Shown: piece by piece, positions 1-11,277 of the stretch
How positions within the stretch are numbered: position 1 is the first letter of the stretch
How the letters are laid out: every line of letters begins with the position of its first letter
Assembly: GCA_013400115.1 (NCBI GenBank)
Contig: VXBP01008596.1
Location: 124,001-188,000 of the forward strand
From: Rhinopomastus cyanomelas
Taxonomy: Eukaryota > Chordata > Aves > Bucerotiformes > Rhinopomastidae
DNA: 64,000 nucleotides
Direction of reading: 5' to 3'
Made by a program: the position numbers and the translations under genes
Notes under the pieces: model-generated
Databases searched by the model: none
The model's input: only the letters and a program-made list of their open reading frames with translations
Told to the model about the DNA's origin: nothing

Positions 1-1551
1 CCAGCATATGCTGCACCTTCCTAATTCTTATTAGAGGCATCACCTAGAGCGCATTGAAGTCACCTACTACTACTTCACTGGTGTTTAGGGTATGCAGTGA
101 GGTTCTCACACTTAGCAGCTGGATATGGTGGTCACACGTCTCCTGTATGCTCAGCCTCATCTTTTCTCTTCTCTTCCAAAATGAGGGAGACCCTGCAGGC
201 CTTGCTGCTTGTTCAAGTGCTGGTTTAACATTCTGCAGTAATTTATTTGGCCTGAAAGGCAGCTGCAGTAAATGTGTTAGTGGGAACAGACTCCTTTTAT
301 TCCCTGCCTCCCTGATGCCCAGTGGAGTTGTGGTTTGCACAGGCTCTAATTAGAAAAGAGGAATTTTGCATGCTTTCCAGCTGGGCTTTCTTGGAATTTA
401 TTGTCATTTTAGCTTTCATTTGTATTGATTTTGTAGCAAAACAAATTGGTATAATCCTCCAAGCCAAAATAGATATAATCCTCCAAACCAGCAGGGAATG
501 TACTAATGGGAAGAGAGTTATGATAAAAATAACCCACTTCACCCTGGCAAAAATCTCCATCATTCAACAGAAGCTACCTGCTGTCACGAAGACCCAAATC
601 CCTTATTTCCACTGCACTACTTTGATTTAGTGAATTTCAGAGTTTTCTGAAACTGGTTGAATGATGCTTTTTTATTATTTGCCTATTCATACATTAGTTT
701 GTTTGCTTGTTTTCTTTTTTAAAGATGTCATAACATTGATTTCAGTCCATACTCCAGGGTCACTGCTGACAGCCAGAGACTTCAGCAAGATCTAGGGTTA
801 GCTGCTTTCTTCATTCACAGATATTAAAAGTCTCCCTTTTCCCAGATGGTCACTGGTCTTGAACATCTGCGCAAGTGGCTCATGGCTGCATCAGTGGCCC
901 ATCTGGTGAGAATGAATTGACTTCATTCAGGAGCATCATCTGACAGGTGACACGCCAGAGCCATGGCATGTAGATTCCTAGTGCCCGCTGTCAGTTCTCT
1001 CCACTGCCAGCTCAAATCCGTATCCTCCTCATTATGGGAGTGATGCACATTGACACCTGGCATCTGGCAACAATACTTCTGCAGTCCTGAGGAAGGAAAG
1101 GTGAGAACACATGTGTCAGCTATGGTAAAGGTAAATCAAAACTACTGGGAGAAGACATTGAAGTAGTGAAAAAAAATGAAATAAGCCTGTTTTTCTAGTG
1201 TGCAAGAGAGACATGACTTTAGGCACTGTGAGTAAGGTCTTGCTTAACAGAACTCCTCCCTGCAGCGAGGCTTAGGGAGAGTTTAGGCATCAAGGCCCCA
1301 GGCAGCTTTCCAAACCACAGAGAATTCAATCCTTTAACCACTGTGTGTTTGTATCACGGCTGTACACACAAACATACACATGGTATCATCCATCTATCCA
1401 TCTTACAGCCCTGGGTGCTTGATGGGCCAATTTCATGCCCAAAGCCTGTAGACTGATCTTCTTGCTGTGGGATTTGAGTCTGCTTTGGTTAAGAATTGCT
1501 TTGGTCACGTATCTCATGCCTGGACAAATCCTGCAGTCACAAGGGTATTAC
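1..1551. other. Intergenic, no gene recognised
   Basis: AT-rich sequence without exon-like segments that I can support. The frames here are short and overlapping on both strands. Confidence 0.5.
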
Positions 1552-1620
1552 GGAATCATAGACTCATTTAGTTTGGAAAAGACTTTTAAGATCATCAAGT
1601 TCAACCATTAACCTAACAAT
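1552..1620 (-). mobile_element. CR1 LINE fragment, 3' end
   Basis: It starts with the CR1 tail complement GGAATCATAGACTCATTTAG and continues as diverged CR1 3' UTR sequence. The copy is short and old. Confidence 0.7.
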
Positions 1621-2100
1621 TATTAAAAGATCACAGGTTTACTCTCAGATAGTCACTTATTCATCTTTCACCTCTTCTCTTCTGGATTCTAAGGACCTGG
1701 CCGTCACAGATGGTGACCTGGGCATGCATACCTACATATGGATATGAAAGACTTCAATGTCCCTAGAGAGATACCAGCCCTCTCAGGCAATGGTAGGTGT
1801 CCAGATCACCTATGTGAGGCTATGTCCTAAATTCTAGCTATTGTACTACCTGCTGTTACTACTAAGTCAGGAACTGATGACATCTGAATTTGCATTTATA
1901 AGGGACAGTGTTTTCCTTATAATCCCATAGAACTAGTAAGAACCAGAGACCCGCGTTATTTATCAATACTAGCATCAGTTAGGGTTTTGACATCAGAGCT
2001 GGAGAAGTTTAGCTTATTGTTAGAGTTTGAAAGACACAATGTTGGAAATTATTAATAGCTTCTGGCCTGTGGCCAGGGCTTGAGCACTTCAGAGTGCATT

Positions 2101-2170
2101 CACAGAATCACAGAATTATTGAGGCTGGAAAAGACCTCTCAGATCATCAAGCCCAGCCTATGACTTAACA
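2101..2170 (-). mobile_element. CR1 LINE fragment, 3' end
   Basis: It begins CACAGAATCACAGAATTATT and matches the GAGGCTGGAAAAGACCTC subfamily. It is followed directly by another CR1 copy of a different subfamily in the same orientation. Confidence 0.85.
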
Positions 2171-2455
2171 CAGAATCACAGAACACTAGGGATTGGAAGG
2201 GATCTTGGAAGATGATCTAGTCCAAACCTCCTGCCACAGCAGGATCCCCTAGATCAAGTTGCACAGGAACATGTCCAGGAGGGCTTTAAATATCTCCAAA
2301 GAAGGAGACTCCACTATCCCCCTGGGCAGCTCATTTTAGTCCCTTCTCATATCTATGTGGTTCCAGCTTACACGCATTACCCCTTGTCCTGTCATTGGAT
2401 GACACTGAGAAGAGCCTGACTCCATCCTCCTACACCCACCTTTTACATACACCAG
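2171..2455 (-). mobile_element. CR1 LINE fragment, 3' UTR and end of ORF2
   Basis: It starts CAGAATCACAGAACACTAGG and matches the GGATTGGAAGGGATCTTGG subfamily, running through the end of ORF2 (antisense). A small ORF inside is a remnant of the transposon. Confidence 0.9.
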
Positions 2456-2787
2456 CATCCCTTTGCTACCTAAGACAAAAAGCATTTTACAGACAAATTG
2501 TAGTGTCCTGTTCTTCTGGTGGTTTTGCACCGTTGGATACCATGGTAGGAAGACGAATAAATCATCATACAATTAATGTAAGTCTGGCACTCATGGGAGA
2601 AACTGTGTAATTAATTGTGACTAATGCAACTGTTAGACTACAGAGGAGAAATTAGCAATGTTTTCCCACTTATTGTAAAGAATTACCAGAAGGAGGCTTA
2701 TTACCATACAAACTGCTGTCATTTAGTCATCAAGTCGCAAACTGTCTGCGGTCTGGTTTAGACATTTTCCTCTTAAATACACCAATC

Positions 2788-3008
2788 ATAAAATCACGAA
2801 TCACAGAACATTAGGGATTGGAAGGGATCTTGGAAGATCATCTAGCCCAGGATCCAGTTTGTCCTCTGGGCCGCAAGTGCACACTGCTGGCTCATGTTGA
2901 GCGTCTCGTCCACAAGCACCCCCAAGTCCTTCTACCCAGGGCTACTCTCCAGCCAGTCACTGTCCAGCATGTATTTGTACTTAGCATTGCCTCGACCCAG
3001 ATGCAGGA
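2788..3008 (-). mobile_element. CR1 LINE fragment
   Basis: The tail-side sequence GAACATTAGGGATTGGAAGG jumps, by an internal deletion, to a CR1 3' region containing CAAGCACCCCCAAGTCCTTC. Its 5' end abuts the GATA-type microsatellite. Confidence 0.85.
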
Positions 3009-3180
3009 CATACATGCATACATAAATCATAGATACGTAGATAGATAGACAAGTAGGTAGGTATGTAGGAGATAGGTAGATAGACAGATACATAGATAAA
3101 TACATAAGAACATAGATGCATAGAGAGGTAGGTAGGTGGATAGAGAGATAGACAGACAGATAGACACATAGATAGATAAT
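3009..3180. repeat. Imperfect (GATA/GACA/GGTA)n microsatellite
   Basis: A 170-bp run of mostly four-base units of the types TAGA, TAGG, CAGA and CATA, with interruptions. It directly follows the truncated end of a CR1 copy. Confidence 0.9.
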
Positions 3181-5100
3181 TAAGCAGTAAGATGGTTAGA
3201 GTGTGATATTCTAAGGATAAATCCTTTTAAATTCCTTTTAAAACAATGGCAATACATTTGTCTTCATGTTTCAAAATCTTAAATATGCCTTTACCATGAA
3301 CTGCAATTTTGCTATTGAATGAGCTTTCTCTTATGAAAGTTTCCTGCCATTTTTCTCAAGTCCAGTGGTTCAGTGTCACAAGTGTTTTCTTTACCATGAC
3401 TTCACACCTGCACATTGTTGAGGAAAATACCTAACGTTAACAACTTTTCATGTTGCTGGCTGTGCGTGTCAGGTATCATGATGCCTACCACCGCCTGCTA
3501 CCAAAGAACTGTCACCTCTCTGATCCTTCAAGATCAAAGGTTTCACAATACTTTATTGAGTTTGTGTAACATCTCATCTACCTCTCAGGAATATTATGCT
3601 GCCAGGAACAGGGGGGGCATTTCTCTCTCCATAAGAATGGTGAAGACATTTGTGTTTCCATTCTCAAATTAAGTTCTTGTAATGAGTGTCTGGATATTTT
3701 TAAAGACATCAGAATATAAGCAATTCATTAGGCTTAGTACTCGGATGCACAATGATGTGATGAGTGGTGTGTGCAATTTCCAATATCTAACATTAGAAAC
3801 AACATTAATTTAAGTTCTTTGTTGTTAGATCTGAGTGAGTCATTGACAAGTTAATTAATCTCTCCCAAAGTTTCATGAAATTTGTTCTCTCTGTCTCTCT
3901 TGGTTTTTTTTTTATCTTCAGCACTGGGCAAAGTTAGTGGAAGGTGCTTTCACTGAAGTCATTAAGTCTTTTCACTAGTGCAGTTTTGTGATAGCAAAGA
4001 CCTGAAGTCAAGAAACACTGACATTACAGTGTGCAGTCATTGTTATTTACCATCTTAGCTGTAGGTCTGGTGAAAACAGCTCCTAAAATTTACAGAAGTT
4101 GCTGTTACAAAAGTCAGTGACATATGCCACAGGGAACTGCCTAGGAAAACTCTCCCTCTGATCCTGTTAATGTAAATCAACCTGACAATCAATGTCAAGG
4201 ATGACTGTCAGCCACAAACTAGCACTTAAGGGAAAGAAAGGCTTCTTCGGCGAAAGAAAAAGAAGTTGAGATGGAAAATTTAACTAAACTTGGTACTACA
4301 CCTAAGACAGCTCCTGACAAGTCAAAGGTTGGACAACTTGTATAGAAAGTATTGAGAAAGTCAGCTTTTATTGATGGTGTTAAATCCTGGTTTTGCTTTA
4401 GGGAATGAACATTTCACAGAGGTTAAAGCCACACGACAGCTAAAATGTGGGAAGTAGCAAAGTTTTTGTTTCTATCACCATGGGTTATTTGGTCTCGGTA
4501 CTAGTTACATTATTTAATAAAATAATGAAGTGATATCACTTTATTTATGTTTAGTTGTCAAGGAGAAGGAACAATACTCTCGACCTATCCAGCACACCTC
4601 CAAGCCTTTGTGATTAACAAAGCCAAGTGCCTGGCTCCAGGTTTGTGCAAACACCTCACCACCTGCATTATGAAATGTCACTCTGTAAATAATTCCATTG
4701 TGAAAGCATTCCCATGAAGAAATTCTCCTTTTCTTCGAAAGGGTTTGTGTGGCTCTACTCAGCAAGGGTTGCAACCTTTGCTCTGTACCTCATGCTCTGT
4801 TTCTGCTCCAGGTTTTTACTTCCAGTTGTGATTCTGTTCATGGCTTATGACCTAGATTACTCCATAGCAGCACAGATTAGCCTGTTCACATACTCCTCTC
4901 CTCTCCTCCCCTCCCCTCCCCTCCATGGGAGTCCAGACCTTATACCCATGTCAAATACAAGCCTTGTGAACTGCTCCCTAGCCTTTCTCTAATTCTGCAC
5001 ATAATTATACGCAAAATGCATCAAATATCTCATCATTTTCTGTATTTCCATACATGTGGTGTGTAGTGTATGTGGACAACAATCTTCCCCAACTTTTCAT
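3181..5100. other. Intergenic, no gene recognised
   Basis: Apart from the (CTCCC)n tract, I see nothing. Frames of 77-92 codons show no family signature and lack splice context. Confidence 0.5.
4891..4924 (+). repeat. Short (CTCCC)n tract
   Basis: A short tandem run of TCCTC/CTCCC units, strand-asymmetric for pyrimidines. Confidence 0.8.
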
Positions 5101-5840
5101 CACTAAAGGGCAAGTGTAGAGTCTTTCATTTGGGCAAGGACAACTCTGGGTACCAGCATAGGTTGGGGATTGAACTGTTGGAGAGTAGTGTAGGAGAAAG
5201 GGACTTGGGATCCTGATGGACAGCAGGATGACCATGAGACAGGAATGGACCTTTGTGGATGAGAAGGCCAACACCACCCTGGGGTGGATCAGAAAGGGGC
5301 TAGTTAGTAGATGGAGAGAGGCTCTTCTCCCCCTCTACTCTGCCCTGGAGATACTACATCTGGCAGATTGTGTCCAGTTGTGGGCCCGTCATTTCAAGGA
5401 CACAGAACTGCTGGAGAGAGTTCAGCGCAGAGCCACAAAGATGATACAGACAGTGCAACATCTCCCTGATAAGGAAAGGCTGAGGGACTTGCAACCTTTG
5501 AGCTTGGAAAAAAGGAGAGTGAGGGGTGACCTCATTAATGTTGATAAATATGGAAAGGATAGGTGTCAGGAGGATGGAGCCAGGCTCTGCTCAGTGGTGT
5601 CTTATGATAGGACAAGGGGTAACAGGTGTTAACTGCAACACAGGAGGTTCCACATCAATATGAGAAGGAACTTCTTCCCAGTGAGGGTGACAGAGTACTG
5701 GAAGGGGCTGCCCAGGGGAGGTTGTGGAGTCTCCTTCTCTGGAGATATTTAAAACCCACCTGGACATGTTCTTGTGTGACTTGATCTAGGTGATCCTGCT
5801 CTGGCAGGGAGATTGGACTGGATGATCGCTCTGTGATGCC
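5101..5840 (+). mobile_element. CR1 LINE, end of ORF2 plus 3' UTR
   Basis: A 740-bp copy. The frame at 5216-5632 resembles the C-terminal end of CR1 reverse transcriptase (ALLPLYSALEI; ELLERVQRRATKM). The 3' UTR ends in GATTGGACTGGATGATCGCT. It is 5'-truncated and has frame breaks, so it is inactive. Confidence 0.9.
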
Positions 5841-7114
5841 AACAAATTTATTCTATAGTCCACTTCCTCTTGCTGGCATCCCTTTTTCTCACATTATTCA
5901 GCTCTGATTTGTACTTACTACCTGAAAATTGCATCAAAACCAGGACATTAAAACAACTGAGATGCCTGAAGTATGAGTTAGATGCATCAGAATAAGTAAT
6001 TTTCCAACATTTTATCCAACAAAATGAAGAAAATGTGAATGTATTGCATGATTTACGTTTATATGCTCCTTCTTAGGGAGTAGATCTTTCAAAGTCCCTT
6101 CCAATCCCTAATGTTCTGTGATTCTACAGCCCTGTTTCAGGAGAATGTTAACTGCTTTAGGCACCAGCTTGTTAAGAGCTCCTTGTTATCTGTGATTTCT
6201 GCCTAAGCACAGCGTGGACACTGAAGAAAAGCAAGACACTGTCAGACTTAGTTATGCAAATACAAGTCACAGGCTGCTATCCAGTCAGTACAAATATTGA
6301 AGGAACGTTTAAATTTTCATTAAAACTGTAATTAAAAACAAGGTTCTGTAAGTAGCAGAACTGCACATTGATGTTAGAATTACAGTTTAAAATATTTCTC
6401 TTTTCCAGTGGATATTTTTGTATTTTTGTGTCTTTTTTAAGACTTTAATTACTGTATCAGCAGCAAATATTTCTAAACAGAAAATTAAATACCCTTTGCT
6501 TTCACTCATCAACATCAGATTCTTTCACTTCATGAGTTATCAGCAAGCAAATGTGTCTCCTTGTCCCCAGCACATGTGACACGGTTGTCATTCTGTGGTG
6601 CTTGCACACCCCCTGCCACACGCCTTCTACGTTTCTTTTCCTTGCTTCTCTCCCCATCATCTCGGGTCCCTGATGCTGCCTTTGGCAGTGCTTTTAATGG
6701 CTCCTTTGAAGTCTGACACCTCTATTGTAAGAGCTAAATTTGGCACCATATAACGCCCTCTATTTCATGTTCACTATAAAAAATTGAGTGTTAAATGTAG
6801 GGAAGCACCATTAGGCTGTGTCCAGACCCACAGGGGACTGCTTTCATTGATGGCTGCTCTGCGAGGCGGCGCTCAGCGCCCTGTCTCCCTCTTGACCTGG
6901 TGAGGGGATGCAGGAGATGGCTCTGTTTCTATCCATTGCCTTCCCACAGTTTCTGCTGCCTTAACTGTTCTACAGTGTTTTGTCTACTTTAACAATAAAA
7001 ATACAATGTGGTCAAACTTGCTTCATCATAGGTGGCCTAAAACATTGCTTGGGACTCCTTCTCTGTCTCAGACTGCTTCCCATAGCAATCTTCTGTCTGC
7101 ACTGAATAAGCCTT
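5841..7114. other. Intergenic, no gene recognised
   Basis: It holds one CR1 tail (6084-6127) and otherwise unremarkable sequence, with a small GC-rich patch at about 6860-6890. Confidence 0.5.
6084..6127 (+). mobile_element. CR1 3' tail
   Basis: Only the last 44 bases of a CR1 copy, CCCTTCCAATCCCTAATGTT followed by CTGTGATTCT. Confidence 0.75.
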
Positions 7115-7215
7115 ACGGGAAGCAGCGGAGGGAGCTGGGGCTGCTTAGTCTAAAGGGGAGGAGGCTGAGGGGAGAGCTTACTGCTGTCTACAGCTATCTG
7201 AAAGTCCTCAGAAAC
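7115..7215 (+). mobile_element. CR1 LINE fragment
   Basis: Sequence from the 3' part of ORF2 (GGAGGGAGCTGGGGCTGCTT and GGAGGAGGCTGAGGGGAGAG). It breaks off where an opposite-strand CR1 fragment begins. Confidence 0.8.
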
Positions 7216-7640
7216 CTCTTCTGTTCCCATTACTTTTCAAAGATGATGGAAAGTGTTCTGGCAATAAAGTCCACCAGGTCCATCAGCACTCATTGGTGCA
7301 TCCTGTCAGGGTCCATGGACTTGTGGACGTCCAGCTTAGCTAAGAGCTCTGTAAGCTGGTCCTCCTCTACCATGGGAGAGTTGTCTTCTCTTGTCTCTTA
7401 TCTCCAGGGCTCAGGCTTCATGAGGGCTGGCTTTAGGAGTGAACACCAAAGCAAAGAAGGCATTCAATAACTCTGTCTTCTGTGTCTTCTTACCACTAGA
7501 ATCCTGTCTTAGTCATCAACGGGGACACATTTTCCATGGCTTTCCTTTTTCTGTTGGAGAAGGCAGAGGAAATCACAATATTCAGGTTGCTTTGAGCTGG
7601 ACATGCTCTTCTCAAAGTATCATAGTTGTCAACCATCCAG
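7216..7640 (-). mobile_element. CR1 LINE ORF2 internal fragment
   Basis: The antisense of CR1 ORF2 between the endonuclease and reverse-transcriptase parts, recognisable by CATCCTGTCAGGGTCCATGG and by GCAAAGAAGGCATTCAATAA. It lies head-on to the plus-strand fragment on its left. Confidence 0.7.
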
Positions 7641-8269
7641 TAACGGGGCAATCAGAGCAAGAACAACAACGAGCCTGTTGAGGGTGCAGAAGCAAGGTAG
7701 GCTCAATGACATCATGTGGTTCTAATTCAGGTTTGGTCACAGTTCAGCTTCCTGTTGTTGAACAATATATTTGAGCAAAACCTCCTGATGAAAGCAATCT
7801 GCTTGATCAAGTTCCAGGCTGCAAAATGTAACGGATTTTATGATGGAGAAACCACCAACAAAGTGCAGCTAAAATGCAGAAGACTTTATATGTTGTACCT
7901 GTATCTCCAAAGCATATGCAAAAAGAACACAAGAATGCTTCTCCTCCAGCTGGCAGAAAAAAAGGAGGACTATGGCATGACTTCCAGCTTCATTCAAAAA
8001 ACAAATACTACTGCACTTTCTGAGTTTCTACTGATAGCAAAGTGACTTTTATGAGATTTGGGGTTACTGTCTGTGAGACTGTTGGTGACTCCTGTCAAAC
8101 AAAGGTCATCCCTCTGCTAGGGAGACATCACACATGTCATCTCTCCTGCCATGGCAGCTGTGTGCCTGGGAGGCAGCACTTGAAATCCTTTCAAAGATGT
8201 GCTGAGCTTTCTTACTTTTCTGAAGCAACAGAGCTCACATAGCTGTCTCTGCATTCCCTGGTAATTAAT

Positions 8270-8365
8270 GCTGGTGGCAATGCTAGGATTTGGTGGACTT
8301 GACAGTGTCAACAGTTGGACTCCATGACCTTAAGGTCTTTTCCAACCTAAATGATGCTATAATAC
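8270..8365 (+). mobile_element. CR1 3' tail
   Basis: A diverged CR1 end with GGACTCCATGACCTTAAGG, then TTTTCCAACCTAAATGAT. Confidence 0.75.
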
Positions 8366-8894
8366 TATTCCCAGGAAGAATCAGTGGTGCAATAGCAATG
8401 TTGCTAAGGGAGAAGCTTGGTGAAATACTCCAGCTATAAAAGCTGATGTTGGAGCCATCTGTGTCTGATTAGGACCATTGAGTAATGTAGCATCCAAATA
8501 CCTCCAGGTATCAGGGTGCACATGCCTTTGTAAATAATGATGTCAAGTTGTCAGAGAAGAGATCATAACCCCTAGAACTGTAATATTGCCCTTTCTCAGT
8601 GCTTTTATTTTGCCTCCACAATGTTATTAAATTCTTATGAACGTGGATGATACTTCAGTTTGATGAAAACTCAAATTACAAATGGATTTGTGCGGCTGGA
8701 AAGAAGTCATCTCATATAAGTGTCAAGTTTGAAGCACTGAAATAAGAGAATTTGAACCTCCTCTCCAATGAAACAAAATTATCAAGAGATGTTCAGCCCT
8801 GTTTCCAATAGGTACTAGCGTGGAGAGACTCTGTGGCTCAGGTCTTTCCTCACATGGTGTTTGAACTTGCTGCACTCTCCTTCAGTGAGTTCTA

Positions 8895-9125
8895 CAAGCC
8901 TAGTTTAGGGTCTCTCACTGTGAAGAAGTTCCTTCTGATATTGGTGTGGAACCTCCTATGTTCCAGCTCACACCCGTTGCCCCATGTCCTATCATTGGAT
9001 GCCACTGAGCAGAACCTGGGTCCATCCTCCTGACACCCACCCTTCACATATTTATAGACATTAATGGGGTCACCCCTCAGTCTCCTTTTTTCCAAGCTCA
9101 AGAGATCCAGCTCCCTCAGTCATGC
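8895..9125 (-). mobile_element. CR1 LINE fragment
   Basis: The antisense of CR1 ORF2 end and 3' UTR: TGAAGAAGTTCCTTCTGATA through CAAGCTCAAGAGATCCAGCT. It lacks the tail. The minus-strand frame here reads like CR1 protein remnant. Confidence 0.88.
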
Positions 9126-9779
9126 TAGAGAGCAAAGCTGCTGCCAGGCTGGAGCTGTGGCTGCAGCACTGGCAGGCTGGGCACTGCTGTGCTGCCAGGG
9201 TTTGCCCGAAACAGAAGGAACTGACTTCAGCACATTTACAGCTGTCTAGCTAGTGCAACAAAAACCCTTTGGAAGGTAAAGTTCAGACAGAAATCATTAA
9301 TTCAAAAGCAGCCACTAATTCATTAGTGTATTTTTCACGTTGATTGCATTGGATTTCCCCACAATATCTGTAATAGTACTGTCAGCAACTGTGGATCTCA
9401 ACGGAAGGTTCACTGTTGTACCCAACCCCTGACCAGCCCTGCTTTGGTATTTCCCTGGGCTATTTCCTACTTGGCCATTTATTTCCTCTGGATTTTTTTC
9501 CAGCTATCTCCTAAACCTCCTTCCAGATGAGTTGCTACCAGTCTTAACCTATGTCACTGTGTCACCATTGACTGCTCTCTAGCCTGGACTCCTAAGCTAC
9601 TGCTTCCGCTGTTCTCCCCTCCCTGTCTGCCCACTCTTCCTTTGAAGAGAAGGTTTTTCACCTTCGTATAAACTCCCACCAATGCCTTTGAAACAGTCTC
9701 ATTGATAAAACCACCCTGCAAGTAGTACTTCTCAGATGGTGCTTGGTGCCTCTTCTCAGGGGAGAAGATGACTAGTGTA

Positions 9780-10092
9780 CAGTTTTACAACTACTTAGGA
9801 GGAGGTTGTAATGACGTGGGGCTTGGTCTATTCTCCCAAGCAGTGAGCAACAGGATGAGAAGAAGCAGCCTTAAGTTGCACCAGGGATGGCTTAGAGTGG
9901 ATATTAGGAAGGATTTCTTCATAGAAAACATTATCAGACATTGGAACAGGTTGCCCAGAGAAGTAATGGAGTCATCATCCCCGGAGATTTTTAAAAGACA
10001 AGTAGACATGATGCTGAGGGACATGATTCAGTGGTGACCTGGCAGTGCTGGTCAATGGTTGAATTTGATGGCCTTAACCATCTCTTCCAAGC
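9780..10092 (+). mobile_element. CR1 LINE 3' region
   Basis: It runs from TTTTACAACTACTTAGGAGG to TTGATGGCCTTAACCATCTC. It is diverged relative to other copies and the tail octamers are lost. Confidence 0.85.
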
Positions 10093-10865
10093 AGAACAAG
10101 CCCGTGATTCTGTCATGCAATGCAGGGCTTCAAGTGCAGGTGCATGCCACACGTGGAGAATCATGACTGTCTCCAGAGGCCTCAGTGCCACTTTACATCC
10201 CATCATTGCTGCAACCCTCTTACGGCTAAACTGCCAAAGGGACCTGTCCCCACCAGCATCAGCGTGTGCCCCCGAGAGAAGCACTGAGCAGGGACACAGC
10301 AGAAACCTGCTGAAGCTGGCTGCACGTGTTTCTGAGCTGCCTACAAAGCTCTCCAGCTGCCTGGAGAGAGGCTGCCTTTCATCTGACAAGAGCGAGAAAA
10401 GGTCACCTCTTGTGTCTGGTGCACTTTGCATATTTCCACACTTCTTCACAGCAAACCAGCATGAGGTTCAATTACAAGTCTCTTGAAAAGGGATTTGAAT
10501 GCTTTTATCATGTAATAACAGCAGAAATAGAGAGTGGAGCCTTGCAAAAGCCTGTGCAGAGAGGCTGCCATCTCCCAGCTTTTCTCTCTCTGCTGAAAGA
10601 CAGTGCCAGGAATCACTGACATTTTTAGCCCAGAGTCTGGGGAAATGGGTAAAAATAAAGTCCTTATGCAAAAAGAAGTGCAAAGATAAACAGACTGATA
10701 AACAGAAAGGTAAACAGCTAGACAGAGGAACACAGATGCACGTGTACAACCATGAACAGCAGTTTGTAAAAGCCCAGATGTTTACTCTTGACTTTTGGAG
10801 AACTTAGATTTGCTATGAGAATTGCAGGGTCTCGGGGGATAGGAGGGACAGAAGACTTCTTAGGT

Positions 10866-11277
10866 GCCAAATGGGAAAGTCTGATGAGCAGAGGCTGAGG
10901 GAGCTGGGGGTGTTTAGCCTAGAGAAGAGGAGACTCAGGGGAGACCTTCTTTCTCTTTACAACTCTCTGAAGTGAGGTTGTAGTCAGGTGGGGGTCGGGT
11001 TCTTCTCCCAGGCAACTAGCAACAGGACAAGAGGGCAGGGTCTGAAGCTGTGCCAGGGCAGTGTTAGGTTGGGTATTAGGAAGCCCTTCCTCATGGAAAG
11101 AGTGATCAGACACTAGAACGGACTGCCCAGGGCAGTGGTGCAGTCCCCATCCCTGGAGGTGTTAATGGACATGGCACTTAGTGCCCTGGTCTGTCCCATG
11201 CAGTGATGTTAGCTCCTACGCTGGGCTGGATGACCTCAGAGATCTTTTCCACCCTCAATAATTCTGTGATTCTGTGT
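10866..11277 (+). mobile_element. CR1 LINE 3' region
   Basis: It begins near GGGAAAGTCTGATGAGCAGA and ends with ATAATTCTGTGATTCTGTG, a well-preserved octamer tail. Confidence 0.92.

Larger units (their letters stand above)
7641..9779. other. Intergenic between CR1 copies, no gene recognised
   Basis: Apart from the CR1 pieces at 8270-8365 and 8895-9125, the frames (up to 109 codons at 7716-8045) have no recognisable similarity. Confidence 0.45.

Noticed and set aside
44..115. Minus-strand VVVGDFNAL, resembling the GDFN motif of LINE endonucleases
   Set aside because: The upstream residues do not match CR1 endonuclease and a stop follows at once; four residues are too few.
5216..5632. 138-codon plus-strand frame
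   Set aside because: It is the C-terminal end of a CR1 reverse transcriptase in a truncated copy, so it was annotated as a transposon and not a gene.
10031..10486. 151-152 codon frames on opposite strands
   Set aside because: They overlap each other and a CR1 end, and show no recognisable domain.
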